From positions 434,001 to 498,000 of the forward strand of contig NZ_CP022464.2 in NCBI RefSeq assembly GCF_002234575.2: DNA of 64,000 nt, written 5' to 3'. Each line of letters starts with the position of its first letter. Positions within the stretch are counted from its first letter, which is position 1. The translations under genes were made by a program, and so were the position numbers. Shown in pieces: positions 26,754 to 35,380 of the stretch. The stretch comes from Enterocloster bolteae (GTDB lineage Bacteria > Bacillota > Clostridia > Lachnospirales > Lachnospiraceae). The notes below the pieces were generated by a model. That model was not told the origin of the DNA. It made no database searches and worked only from the letters and a program-made list of their open reading frames with translations.

Positions 26754-27131
26754 ATGGAAAATCAGAAGATGGATTTGATCCTTCAGAAGTTAGGAGGGAT
26801 CGAAGGAGGCCTTGCCTCGGTAAGAGAAGATGTGCGGTCGCTGCAGGGAGACATGCAGACAATCAAAGGAGACGTGCAGACAATCAAAGGAGACGTGCAG
26901 ACGCTCAAAGAGGATGTGCAGACGCTTAAAGACAGGGTAACCAACATAGAGATTACCCTGGAGAATGAGACCAACAGGAATATCCAGCTGATAGCAGAGG
27001 GACATTTGAACCTGGATCGAAAGCTGAATGAAGCGTTAAAGGAATTACAGCCTAATACCATGTATCATTTAAAAGTGAATCACCTGGATGGCGAGGTCAC
27101 CAAGATGAAGCGTATGTTGAATATGGCATAA
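26754..27131 (+). CDS. Small coiled-coil protein with heptad repeats
   Basis: A 125-residue soluble protein dominated by a coiled coil. Four consecutive 7-residue units (GDMQTIK, GDVQTIK, GDVQTLK, EDVQTLK) lie at about residues 32-59, then DRVTNIEITLENET continues the same register. The repeats are visible in the DNA as four 21-bp units. Such proteins often oligomerise or form scaffolds, but I recognise no specific family. ATG 26754 is chosen because AAAGGATGGG lies just upstream. A long terminator follows. Confidence 0.65.
   Translation: MENQKMDLILQKLGGIEGGLASVREDVRSLQGDMQTIKGDVQTIKGDVQTLKEDVQTLKDRVTNIEITLENETNRNIQLIAEGHLNLDRKLNEALKELQPNTMYHLKVNHLDGEVTKMKRMLNMA
26848..26931 (+). repeat. Four tandem 21-bp repeats inside the coiled-coil gene
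   Basis: Units at 26848-26868, 26869-26889, 26890-26910 and 26911-26931. The first three differ at one or two bases and the fourth is more diverged. Each encodes one heptad of the coiled coil, so copy-number change would lengthen or shorten the coil in frame. Confidence 0.85.
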
Positions 27132-27205
27132 AACGGATACCGGTATGGAATGCCGCAGTTCAGTTTTCACGGTTCAAATTTCATAACAATTTCAGCAAAC
27201 AAGAG

Positions 27206-27250
27206 AGGATTTTGCAAGGCAGTAACCAGCTGCATTGCAGAATCCTTTTT
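27206..27250 (+). terminator. Terminator after the coiled-coil gene
   Basis: A 17-bp stem (27206-27222 with 27230-27246, one mismatch and one G-U) with a 7-base loop, followed by a T-run to 27250. It lies 160 bases before the ugpC-like start, so the transporter must have its own promoter in 27251-27410; I could not identify that promoter. Confidence 0.85.
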
Positions 27251-27410
27251 GCGTTTTTGGCCCTCCATACAAGCTGTATCCATAGCCGCGTATGGGAAGG
27301 ACCAGGAAACTCTGCCTGTTTTTACCTTTATTTTACGCGAACCTGCTTTTGGATTTTACCTGGACAATTTAGAATTTATAAGTAGATTTGGGAGAGAGAA
27401 AGGAACGGAA

Positions 27411-28550
27411 ATGGCGGATATTTCACTGGTAAATGTATGTAAAACCTATAAAGGGGGCCAAAATGCGGTCAAGGATTTTAGTTTGGATATCAGGGACCGG
27501 GAGCTGATTATTTTTGTGGGGCCGTCAGGCTGCGGAAAGTCCACTACACTGAGAATGATTGCAGGACTTGAGGATATTTCCTCAGGGGAATTATGGATGG
27601 ATGACTGCCTGATGAACATGGTCGAACCTAAAAACCGGAATCTGTCCATGGTATTTCAGAATTATGCCTTATATCCCCATATGACGGTGTATGAGAACAT
27701 GGCCTTTGGACTCAGGGTACGCAGGACCGCGCCCGGTGAAATTGATGCCAGAGTAAGGGAGGCAGCCCGAATTCTGGAAATCAGCCATCTGCTGGACCGC
27801 AGGCCGGCTGCATTATCAGGAGGACAGAAGCAGAGGGTTGCAATCGGAAGCGTGATTGTGAGAAAGCCAAAGGCTTATCTTATGGACGAACCCCTGTCCA
27901 ATCTGGATGCCAAGCTGAGGGCACAGATGCGGGTGGAAATAGCAAAGCTTCACAAACAGCTTAACGCCACCATCATATATGTGACCCATGACCAGGTGGA
28001 GGCCATGACTCTGGGTACCCGGATTGTTGTTATGAACCAGGGAATGATACAGCAGGTAGCACCTCCCGCAGAGCTTTACCGGAATCCTGTAAATAAATTT
28101 GTGGCGGGATTCATTGGTTCCCCCACTATGAATTTTCTGGATGTGGATGTGCTGGAAGAGGATGGGACAGTCTGGCTTCTGGGACAGGGATGGCGGCTTC
28201 CTCTGGAAGGATACCAGGCCAGGAAATTAAAAGAAAAAGGGTTTGCGGGAAAACGGGTAACTCTGGGGATCCGGCCGGAAGACCTTCATCAGGAAGAATG
28301 CAGCCGGAAAAACGGTTCCGACGGTTTGAACGGAAATGACAGCGGGTGGATTGGAGTTCACATAAGTGTCAGGGAAATGCTGGGAAGCGAGGTGCTGCTT
28401 CACGGCAATACAGGGGATATGGGCCGGCTGTCGGCCAGGATGCCGGCGTCCTGCCGGGTGAAGCCGGGAGAATTCCTGCGCCTTTACGTGGATATGCCTC
28501 AGATTAAGCTGTTTGATATACAGTCAGAAGAAAATATTTTATTTGATTAG
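27411..28550 (+). CDS. ugpC: ABC transporter ATP-binding protein, UgpC/MsmK type
   Basis: ATPase of a CUT1-family sugar or glycerol-phosphate importer, 379 residues. Walker A GPSGCGKST, signature LSGGQKQRVAIG, Walker B AYLMDEPLSNLDAKLR and the C-terminal regulatory OB-like domain (FIGSPTMNFLDV, GIRPEDL) are all present. The frame is open to 27150, but that stretch overlaps a terminator and does not look like this family; ATG 27411 starts MADISLVNVCKTY, with AAAGGAAC upstream. Members of this type often energise several CUT1 transporters in one cell. Confidence 0.93.
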   Translation: MADISLVNVCKTYKGGQNAVKDFSLDIRDRELIIFVGPSGCGKSTTLRMIAGLEDISSGELWMDDCLMNMVEPKNRNLSMVFQNYALYPHMTVYENMAFGLRVRRTAPGEIDARVREAARILEISHLLDRRPAALSGGQKQRVAIGSVIVRKPKAYLMDEPLSNLDAKLRAQMRVEIAKLHKQLNATIIYVTHDQVEAMTLGTRIVVMNQGMIQQVAPPAELYRNPVNKFVAGFIGSPTMNFLDVDVLEEDGTVWLLGQGWRLPLEGYQARKLKEKGFAGKRVTLGIRPEDLHQEECSRKNGSDGLNGNDSGWIGVHISVREMLGSEVLLHGNTGDMGRLSARMPASCRVKPGEFLRLYVDMPQIKLFDIQSEENILFD

Positions 28551-28558
28551 GAGATAGT

Positions 28559-29425
28559 ATGAAATCAGATTCATTATTAAAAAAGGCAGGGCCCTATGGA
28601 TATATTTTACCGGCTCTCCTGGTGTTTGCCGTATTCCTGTTTTACCCGTTTTTCAAGACCATTTACCTGAGTCTTTATAAGACAAATAAAATGGGGCAGG
28701 CCAAGCTGTTTGTGGGACTGGGAAATTATATGGAGCTGTTTCAGTCGGAATCATTTTATAACAGTCTGGCAGTAACCCTTCTGTTCGTGGCAATCGTGGT
28801 GGCGGGGAGCATGGCCCTGGGACTCCTGGCAGCTGTCCTGTGCAATAAGGCATTTCCGGGAATCCGTATATTCAGCACGGCTTATGCGCTGCCCATGGCC
28901 ATTGCGTCCAGTTCCGCAGCCATGATATTTAAAATCATGCTTCATCCTTCTATCGGTATTGTAAACAAGCTGCTGGGACTTGATATCAATTGGATTAACG
29001 ACCCCAAATACGCGCTCATATGCGTGGCCCTGCTGACAGCCTGGCTTAACAGCGGAATTAACTTCCTGTATTTCAGCGCCGGACTCAGCAATATTGATGA
29101 GACTATCTACGAGAGAGCATCCGTGGATGGGGCCAACGGGATTCAGAAATTTTTCCGGCTGACACTGCCGGGTCTCAGCCCAATCATGTTTTATACCATC
29201 GTAGTGAATATCATCCAGGCATTCCAGTCCTTTGGCCAGGTGAAGATTCTGACCCAGGGCGGACCGGGGGAATCCACAAACCTGATTGTGTATTCCATTT
29301 ACAGGGATGCGTTTTTTAACTACAGGTTTGGCAGCGCGGCGGCACAGTCCGTCATACTGTTTGCCATCATCATGGTCATGACGCTTATGATGTTTAAGGC
29401 AGAGAAGAAAGGAGTCAGCTATTAA
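28559..29425 (+). CDS. ugpA: ABC transporter permease, UgpA type
   Basis: A 288-residue inner-membrane permease of the MalF/UgpA group with about six membrane helices. The EAA loop that docks the ATPase reads YERASVDGANGIQKFFRLTLPGLSP (about residues 181-205). The gene starts 8 bases after ugpC and overlaps ugpE by one base (TAATG). With UgpE it forms the membrane channel for glycerol-3-phosphate or related compounds; the substrate is inferred from the nearby ugpQ. Confidence 0.88.
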   Translation: MKSDSLLKKAGPYGYILPALLVFAVFLFYPFFKTIYLSLYKTNKMGQAKLFVGLGNYMELFQSESFYNSLAVTLLFVAIVVAGSMALGLLAAVLCNKAFPGIRIFSTAYALPMAIASSSAAMIFKIMLHPSIGIVNKLLGLDINWINDPKYALICVALLTAWLNSGINFLYFSAGLSNIDETIYERASVDGANGIQKFFRLTLPGLSPIMFYTIVVNIIQAFQSFGQVKILTQGGPGESTNLIVYSIYRDAFFNYRFGSAAAQSVILFAIIMVMTLMMFKAEKKGVSY

Positions 29426-30336
29426 TGGAACAGACAATGACCATAAAGGGACGCAAAAGAGTCAGCCGCGAGGAAATCATTAAAGTACAGGAGAAAGCCA
29501 ACAGAAAAGCCATGACTGTAAGGAGAGTCAGGACTGGAGCCCTGATTGCAGCCAATGTGCTGGTATCCCTCTTCGTTCTTCTGCCGCTGTTATATGCGGT
29601 CAGCGTGGCGTTTATGCCGCCCGGCGAATTGTTTACCACGGAAATGAATCTGGTGCCCAGGCAGCCTACATGGGACAATTACAGGCAGGCCCTGGTAAAA
29701 ATACCGCTGGTGCGGTTTGTGTGCAACTCCTTTATCACAGCCGGGCTGATTACAGCGGGACAGATTATTTCCTGTTCTTTGGCTGCATTTTCCTTCTCCT
29801 TCCTGGAGTTTAAGGGTAAAAACGCACTTTTTATGCTGGTAATGGCCACCATGATGATTCCGGGAGAGGCCACCATCATATCAAATTATCTGACGGTGAG
29901 CCGGTGGAACTGGCTGGATTCCTACCAGGTGCTCATTGTGCCCTATCTTACGTCAGCAATGGGAATCTTTCTGTTCCGGCAGTTTTATAAATCATTTCCC
30001 ATCTCTCTGTATGAGTCGGCAAAGATTGACGGCTGCGGAAATCTCAGGTTCATTTTCCGCATCCTGCTTCCGCTTACCAAGTCGGCCATAGGAGCCATGG
30101 CGGTGTATACCTTTATCAATGCCTGGAACATGTATATGTGGCCTTTGCTGGTGACCGGATCCAATGAAATGAGAACCGTGCAAATTGGCATCAGCATGTT
30201 AAACAGCGTGGACGCCCAGTCCATTACTTTGATGATTGCAGGCGTGGTCATGATTATCCTGCCCTCCATTTCTATCTTCATATTGGGGCAGAAGCAGCTG
30301 ATCCGTGGGATGTTCTCAGGAGCAGTGAAGGGTTAG
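29425..30336 (+). CDS. ugpE: ABC transporter permease, UgpE type
   Basis: A 303-residue partner permease with a basic N-terminal tail of about 30 residues, then about six membrane helices. The EAA loop reads YESAKIDGCGNLRFIFRILLPLTK. Its start overlaps the ugpA stop by one base, so translation is coupled. The C-terminal GAVKG ending is typical of MalG/UgpE proteins. A 94-base A-rich gap separates it from ugpB. Confidence 0.88.
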   Translation: MEQTMTIKGRKRVSREEIIKVQEKANRKAMTVRRVRTGALIAANVLVSLFVLLPLLYAVSVAFMPPGELFTTEMNLVPRQPTWDNYRQALVKIPLVRFVCNSFITAGLITAGQIISCSLAAFSFSFLEFKGKNALFMLVMATMMIPGEATIISNYLTVSRWNWLDSYQVLIVPYLTSAMGIFLFRQFYKSFPISLYESAKIDGCGNLRFIFRILLPLTKSAIGAMAVYTFINAWNMYMWPLLVTGSNEMRTVQIGISMLNSVDAQSITLMIAGVVMIILPSISIFILGQKQLIRGMFSGAVKG

Positions 30337-30430
30337 GAACACCCGGAAAGGGATTACAGAAGTAAATAAAAGAAGAAAAAGAAATAAGAAAATGAAATAA
30401 GAATAAAAAATAAACGGAGGAATAACAATT

Positions 30431-31876
30431 ATGAAAAAGAGATTAATCGGTTATGCTGCAGCCTTACTGGCAGTATCCATGCTGGCAGGGTGCGGCGCGC
30501 CGGCAGCAGGCACGGGCACTGCGGCTGACCCGGGTTCCCAGGCAGGTGCATCCCAGCCAGGTACATCCCAGTCAGGTACATCCCAGGCAGACGCTTCCCA
30601 GACAGGCACATCCCAGACAGATGCCTCCCAAAGTGCAGGCGCAGAGGGCGCTTCCATCACCTTTTGGCATTCCATGGGCGGAGTGAACGGAGAGGCATTG
30701 GAGTATCTGGTAAATAAGTTTAATTCAGAAAACACCATGGGAATCCAGGTGGAGGCCCAGTATCAGGGAGAGTATGACGATGCCATCAATAAACTGAAAA
30801 GCGCCCAGATTGGCAATATGGGTGCGGATTTGGTACAGATTTACGACATTGGAACCAGGTTCATGATTGATTCCGGGTGGGTGGTGCCCATGCAGGAGTT
30901 AATCGACGCGGACGGATGGGATAAAACACAGATTGAACCTAACATCGCGGCGTATTATACTGTAGGTGACACCTTATATTCCATGCCCTTTAACTCATCC
31001 ACGCCTTTGCTGTACTACAACAAGGATATGTTTGACAAGGCAGGCATTACACAGGCGCCTGGAAGCCTTGGTGAGATCGGCCGGATTGCCGATGATTTGG
31101 TGAACAAGGGCGGGGCAGGAGAACCTATATCCCTGAGCATTTACGGTTGGTTTTTTGAACAGTTTACCTGCAAGCAGGGACTGAATTATGTAAACAACGG
31201 AAATGGACGTGAGGCAGCTGCCACAGCGGTTGAATTTGACCAGAACGGGGCTGGGGCAAAGACACTGGCGGCCTGGAAGGAACTGTACGACAAGGGCTAC
31301 GCGCCCAATGTGGGCAGAGGCGGCGATGCGGGACTGGCAGATTTCAGCTCCGGCAGGTCGGCCATGACCCTTGGATCCACTGCCTCCTTAAAGCAGATTC
31401 TGGAAGATGTAAATGGCAAGTTTGAGGTGGGAACCGCTTATTTCCCCATGGTCAGTGAAAGCGATAAAGGCGGAGTGTCTATTGGAGGCGCCTCTCTCTG
31501 GGCCCTGAACAATGAGGATGAGGCTAAGAAGGCCGCCACATGGGAGTTTGTTAAGTTCCTTGTTTCACCGGAGAGCCAGGCTTACTGGAACGCCCAGACA
31601 GGATATTTCCCTGTGACTGTCAAGGCTCATGAGGAACCTGTATTCAGGGAGAATCTGGAAAAATATCCCCAGTTCGGCACTGCCATTGACCAGCTTCATG
31701 ATTCCGCTCCGCAGTCAGCAGGCGCCCTGCTCAGCGTATTTCCTGAGGCAAGGCAGGTGGTTGAAACGGAGATAGAGAACATGCTTAACAACGGAACCAG
31801 CCCGGAGGAGGCTGCATCTGAGATGGCGCAGCAGATTAATAAGGCAATCGGGGAATATAACCTGCTCAATGAATGA
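30431..31876 (+). CDS. ugpB: Extracellular solute-binding lipoprotein, UgpB type
   Basis: Binds substrate outside the cell for the UgpAE permease, 481 residues. It has a lipoprotein signal (MKKRLIGYAAALLAVSMLAGCG) and a linker of about 30 residues made of repeats like GTSQ/ADASQ. The family 1 solute-binding fold follows (ITFWHSMGGVNGEALEYLVN; SMPFNSSTPLLYYNKDMFDKAGI), which matches glycerol-3-phosphate binding proteins such as UgpB. The ATG is behind GGAGG. Substrate assignment is supported by ugpQ downstream, not proven. Confidence 0.88.
   Translation: MKKRLIGYAAALLAVSMLAGCGAPAAGTGTAADPGSQAGASQPGTSQSGTSQADASQTGTSQTDASQSAGAEGASITFWHSMGGVNGEALEYLVNKFNSENTMGIQVEAQYQGEYDDAINKLKSAQIGNMGADLVQIYDIGTRFMIDSGWVVPMQELIDADGWDKTQIEPNIAAYYTVGDTLYSMPFNSSTPLLYYNKDMFDKAGITQAPGSLGEIGRIADDLVNKGGAGEPISLSIYGWFFEQFTCKQGLNYVNNGNGREAAATAVEFDQNGAGAKTLAAWKELYDKGYAPNVGRGGDAGLADFSSGRSAMTLGSTASLKQILEDVNGKFEVGTAYFPMVSESDKGGVSIGGASLWALNNEDEAKKAATWEFVKFLVSPESQAYWNAQTGYFPVTVKAHEEPVFRENLEKYPQFGTAIDQLHDSAPQSAGALLSVFPEARQVVETEIENMLNNGTSPEEAASEMAQQINKAIGEYNLLNE
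30539..30628 (+). repeat. Serine/glutamine repeat tract in the ugpB linker
   Basis: A degenerate tandem run of about 15-base units containing ACATCCCAG/GCATCCCAG encodes the GTSQ-like linker between the lipid anchor and the binding domain. Repeat number may vary between strains. Confidence 0.6.
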
Positions 31877-31904
31877 TAATCATGGATTGGAGGGTATACT
31901 GAGT

Positions 31905-32645
31905 ATGAAGACACAGGTTTGGGCCCACAGAGGCGCGTCGGCTTACGCGCCGGAAAATACGCTGGAGGCATTCCGGCTGGCAGCGGAAATGGGAGCCGAC
32001 GGGGTGGAGCTGGATGTCCAGTTAAGCAGGGACGGTGAGCTAGTGGTGGCCCATGATGAGACCATCGACAGGGTGAGTAACGGCACAGGGTATATAAAGG
32101 ATTATACCCTGGCCCAGCTTAAGAAACTGTCCTTTAACAGGCTGTTTCCCAAGTTTAAGGACGCCCGGATTCCCACGCTTAAGGAAGTCTATGAACTGTT
32201 AAAGCCTGCGGGGCTGACAGTGAATGTGGAGCTTAAGACCGGCATCATACTCTACCCTGAGATTGAGGAAAAGGTACTGGCTCTCACTGCTTCCATGGGG
32301 ATGGAGGACAGGGTGATTTATTCATCCTTCTGCCACCCCAGCCTGGTAAGGCTTAAGGAACTGGACAGCGGCCTTAAGACAGGGCTTCTGTACTCGGACG
32401 GCTGGATTGGCGCGGCAGACTATGGGCGGCATACAGTGGGAGCGGATGCCCTGCATCCGGCCCTGTACCACATGCAGGATCCGGATCTTATCCCGGCTGC
32501 CAGAAGGCAGGGACTGGCAGTGAATGTATGGACGGTCAATGAAGAACCGCATATGGAAATGCTGGTGCAGCAGAAAGTGGACGCTATCATTACTAACCGG
32601 CCGGACCTGTGCAGGCGGGTCGTTGACAGGTACACAGATCTATGA
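31905..32645 (+). CDS. ugpQ: Glycerophosphodiester phosphodiesterase
   Basis: Hydrolyses glycerophosphodiesters to glycerol-3-phosphate and an alcohol, 246 residues. The catalytic GDPD pattern is present: AHRGASAYAPENTLEAF, ELDVQLSRDGELVVAHDET (residues about 41-59) and NVELKTG. No signal peptide, so it acts inside the cell on imported substrate. ATG 31905 is chosen because GGAGGG lies about 10 bases upstream; the frame opens at 31869 inside ugpB. Position after ugpB fits a ugpCAEBQ operon. Confidence 0.9.
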   Translation: MKTQVWAHRGASAYAPENTLEAFRLAAEMGADGVELDVQLSRDGELVVAHDETIDRVSNGTGYIKDYTLAQLKKLSFNRLFPKFKDARIPTLKEVYELLKPAGLTVNVELKTGIILYPEIEEKVLALTASMGMEDRVIYSSFCHPSLVRLKELDSGLKTGLLYSDGWIGAADYGRHTVGADALHPALYHMQDPDLIPAARRQGLAVNVWTVNEEPHMEMLVQQKVDAIITNRPDLCRRVVDRYTDL

Positions 32646-32673
32646 CAGAATATTTGACAGAAAGCAGGCATAT

Positions 32674-33525
32674 ATGATAAGACTGGTTGCAATTGACATG
32701 GACGGCACCCTCCTGCGCCCTGACGGGCATATTTCAGAGAGGAATGTGCGTGCGCTTAAAGGACTTAAGGCTATGGGAGCCGAGTTTTTGATTTGTACGG
32801 GACGCAGCTATATAGACGCATTGGAACCCCTTAAGGAGGCCGGACTCAGGGCGCCTGTGGTGTGCATGAACGGAGCCGCTGTGTATGATTGGGACGGCAG
32901 GCTAATGGACGAGATACGGCTTTCTGAGAGACAGGTAAGGGGAATCCTGGACTGCTGCCAAAAGGAGGACATTATCTTTGATTTCATGACAGACAGAGGC
33001 AGCTATACCACAGCCGGGGAGGCACAGTTTAGGGCATGTTTTGAACGGAATGTGCTGCTTCCCATGGCGGAGTTTACCTATGAGGGAGTGAGAGACCGGT
33101 TCTCCTTTGTGGAGGAAGGACAGCTCTTTGAGCTGGGTCTGGCATTTTATAAAATATCGGTCATCCATGAATCGCAGGAGGTTCTGGGCAGAATTAAGGA
33201 GCGCCTGTCCGGTATAGCGGAACTGGCGGTTGCGTCTTCCTTTGCCACCAACCTGGAGCTGACCCACAGCTATGCCCAAAAGGGCCGGGCTCTGGCTTTT
33301 TACGCGTCCTCCAGGGGCGTGAGACCGGATGAAATCATGGCCATAGGAGACAGCGAGAATGACTATTCCATGCTGTCCATGGACATAAAATATACGGTTG
33401 CCATGGGAAATGCCATGGAGAGCATTAAACGTATCGCCAGATGCCAGACCCGCTCCAATATACAGGATGGTGTGGCATATGCCATAGAAACCCTGGTTCT
33501 AACCAGGGAGGCCAGGGCGTATTAG
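32674..33525 (+). CDS. HAD superfamily sugar phosphatase (Cof type)
   Basis: A 283-residue HAD hydrolase of the Cof/YidA type. Motif I is AIDMDGTLL at the N-terminus, motif II CTGRSY, and motif IV GDSENDYSML near residue 228. Such enzymes remove phosphate from small sugar phosphates; the substrate here is unknown. The ATG at 32674 begins MIRLVAIDMDGTLL; the longer frame from 32524 overlaps ugpQ and adds no conserved sequence. It ends the ugp-like run. Confidence 0.87.
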   Translation: MIRLVAIDMDGTLLRPDGHISERNVRALKGLKAMGAEFLICTGRSYIDALEPLKEAGLRAPVVCMNGAAVYDWDGRLMDEIRLSERQVRGILDCCQKEDIIFDFMTDRGSYTTAGEAQFRACFERNVLLPMAEFTYEGVRDRFSFVEEGQLFELGLAFYKISVIHESQEVLGRIKERLSGIAELAVASSFATNLELTHSYAQKGRALAFYASSRGVRPDEIMAIGDSENDYSMLSMDIKYTVAMGNAMESIKRIARCQTRSNIQDGVAYAIETLVLTREARAY

Positions 33526-33570
33526 GTCTCTGAGTGATGGGGACGGAGCATAATTTTACAGGTGATAAGC

Positions 33571-33605
33571 AAAGAGTCCGCAGGCTCTGCCCCGGCTCTT
33601 TTTTT
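33571..33605 (+). terminator. Terminator of the ugp-like operon
   Basis: An 8-bp stem AAAGAGTC with GGCTCTTT (one G-U) is followed by a run of seven or more T. Confidence 0.75.
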
Positions 33606-33646
33606 GTTGTATTCAGAAGGTATGTGAGAGTTTGAATGATTTCGGA

Positions 33647-33675
33647 TTGACAAATAAATAGTCCGGTGCTATGCT
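33647..33675 (+). promoter_or_regulatory. Promoter of the thiamin operon
   Basis: A consensus TTGACA (33647-33652), 17-base spacer and TATGCT (33670-33675). The transcript would begin just before the TPP riboswitch. Confidence 0.75.
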
Positions 33676-33682
33676 AAATGAC

Positions 33683-33770
33683 AACAGGGAGCTTGTGAAG
33701 CAGGCTGAGAGGAAGTAATCGAACTTCGACCTATCGCACCTGATTTGGGTAATGCCAACGTAGGGAAATA
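33683..33770 (+). ncRNA. TPP (thi-box) riboswitch
   Basis: The leader contains the conserved TPP-aptamer elements in order: GGGAG, CTGAGA, then ACCTGATTTGGGTAATGCC and CGTAGGGAA. Thiamin pyrophosphate binding would turn off the downstream thiW-thiM-thiE genes. It is followed by a hairpin terminator at 33805, which is the likely expression platform. Confidence 0.95.
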
Positions 33771-33804
33771 TGAGACATGTATGTGTATTCAATGCATAAT
33801 TTAA

Positions 33805-33834
33805 GTCCATATCCCGCGCGGTATGGGCTTTTTT
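33805..33834 (+). terminator. Riboswitch-controlled terminator
   Basis: A 7-bp stem GTCCATA with TATGGGC (33805-33811 and 33822-33828) is followed by TTTTTT. It lies 34 bases after the aptamer and 147 bases before the thiW start. The terminator likely forms when TPP is bound. Confidence 0.75.
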
Positions 33835-33980
33835 ATATCAGAGAAAAGTTCCGGCCTTTTGCGCGGTATGGATATAAGCAGGATTTAACGCTGTGCAGGA
33901 AATACGCCGCTGTACCAGAAAATATGCCTCTCTACCAGGAAGATAGGCGGGCTCCAAGTAAAAAACATGGAGGTATGACT

Positions 33981-34517
33981 ATGAAAGTAAACATTAAAAA
34001 ACTGGCGGTAAGCGCCATGCTGACAGCGGTGGCCGTGTCTTTATCCGGCTTTTCCATCCCCATAGGGGCATCCAAATGTTTTCCGGTTCAGCACCTTGCC
34101 AATGTACTGGCCGGTGTTTTCCTTGGGCCGTGGTATGGCGTGGGAATGGCGTTCTGCACATCCTTTATCAGGAATCTGATGGGGACAGGCAGTCTGCTGG
34201 CATTTCCGGGCAGCATGGTGGGCGCATTTTTAGGGGGGTATCTGTACCAGCGTTTCGGCAGACTGACACTGGCCTACGTTGGGGAGGTGTTCGGCACCGG
34301 CATACTGGGCGGAATGCTCTGCTATCCGGTAGCCACACTGGTGATGGGGAAGGAAGCAGCCATTTTTGCCTATGTAATCCCATTTCTTATGAGCACCATG
34401 TGCGGTACGGTCATTGCCGCGTTCCTGATTGGCGTGCTGTATAAGTCCGGGGCGTTTCAGTATATGAGGCGGATGCTGGATCTGGATGTACAGACCGGCA
34501 AAGCCATGGGAAGATAA
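33981..34517 (+). CDS. thiW: Thiazole-related ECF transporter S component ThiW
   Basis: Membrane S component of an energy-coupling-factor transporter, 178 residues, predicted to import the thiazole precursor of thiamin. About five membrane helices are seen, with the ThiW pattern SGFSIPIGASKCFPVQHLANVLAGV near the N-terminus and FPGSMVGAFLGGYLYQ. ATG 33981 has GGAGG 7 bases upstream; the ATG at 33975 is too close, and a frame from 33777 crosses the riboswitch terminator. The ECF ATPases and T component would be elsewhere. Confidence 0.9.
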   Translation: MKVNIKKLAVSAMLTAVAVSLSGFSIPIGASKCFPVQHLANVLAGVFLGPWYGVGMAFCTSFIRNLMGTGSLLAFPGSMVGAFLGGYLYQRFGRLTLAYVGEVFGTGILGGMLCYPVATLVMGKEAAIFAYVIPFLMSTMCGTVIAAFLIGVLYKSGAFQYMRRMLDLDVQTGKAMGR

Positions 34518-34540
34518 CAAGAAAAAGGATAAATCAGATA

Positions 34541-35380
34541 ATGCAGAGACAATGGATGAAGGACTTAAGGGAGCGCTCTCCCAGAGTCCACTGTATAACC
34601 AATTATGTTACGGCAGGGGACGTGGCCAATATGGTCCTGGCCGCAGGCGGCTCTCCTGTTATGGCCCAGGGGCTGCATGAGGTGGAGGATGTTACCTCCA
34701 TCTGCAGCAGCCTTGTCCTTAACCTGGGGACCCTGGAAGAAAGGACCATACCGGCCATGGAGGCAGCGGGAAGAAAAGCGGCCGGCCTGGGCCTTCCCGT
34801 TATCCTGGACCCGGTAGGAGTCACTGCATCACGGTTTCGCAGACAGACAGCCATTGATATAATCCGGAAGACATCCCCTTCTGTGATCCGGGGAAATGAG
34901 GCGGAAATCCGAGCCCTGAACCAGGAACTGAGAGGACATGAGACGGGCAACACCTGCGGTGTGGATTCGGAAACCTTTGGCACCATTGAGAGCCGCATGG
35001 AAACGGCCTGTTCCCTGAGGGACCTTACAGGCGCGGTTGTGGTTATGACCGGGGTAGAAGATGTGGTGGCCGGAAAAGAAAAAAAGTTTATTGTCAGAAA
35101 CGGCCATCCCTGGATGGCCAGGATTACAGGCAGCGGCTGTATGCTGGACGGGCTTATGGGAGCGTTCTGCGGTCTGTATGGGGAACCGGGACTGGCCGGT
35201 CTGACAGAGGAGGCTGCGGTCACGGCTCTCAGCGCACACGGGCTCTGCGGAGAACTGGCGGCCGCAGAGACTGCAAAGCGGGGAGGCGGGACAGGCACAT
35301 TCCGCATGTATCTGCTGGATAAAATGAGCCTTCTGGATGACGGGACACTGGAGAGAGGTAAGAAAATTGAGATTCGATAG
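34541..35380 (+). CDS. thiM: Hydroxyethylthiazole kinase ThiM
   Basis: Phosphorylates the thiazole alcohol of thiamin, 279 residues. It shows the ribokinase-like fold with NYVTAGDVANMVLAAGGSPVM near the N-terminus, VILDPVGVTAS, and the active-site GSGCMLDGLMGAF in the C-terminal third. The gene follows thiW by 23 bases. The 3' end overlaps thiE. No thiD (HMP kinase) is in this operon. Confidence 0.94.
   Translation: MQRQWMKDLRERSPRVHCITNYVTAGDVANMVLAAGGSPVMAQGLHEVEDVTSICSSLVLNLGTLEERTIPAMEAAGRKAAGLGLPVILDPVGVTASRFRRQTAIDIIRKTSPSVIRGNEAEIRALNQELRGHETGNTCGVDSETFGTIESRMETACSLRDLTGAVVVMTGVEDVVAGKEKKFIVRNGHPWMARITGSGCMLDGLMGAFCGLYGEPGLAGLTEEAAVTALSAHGLCGELAAAETAKRGGGTGTFRMYLLDKMSLLDDGTLERGKKIEIR

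Noticed and set aside
27150..27410. Long N-terminal extension of the ugpC-like frame
   Set aside because: It crosses a 17-bp terminator hairpin and does not resemble ABC ATPases; the ATG at 27411 has a ribosome site and the family N-terminus.
33777..33980. Extension of thiW upstream into the riboswitch terminator
   Set aside because: The frame runs over the terminator stem and T-run; ATG 33981 has a well-spaced GGAGG.
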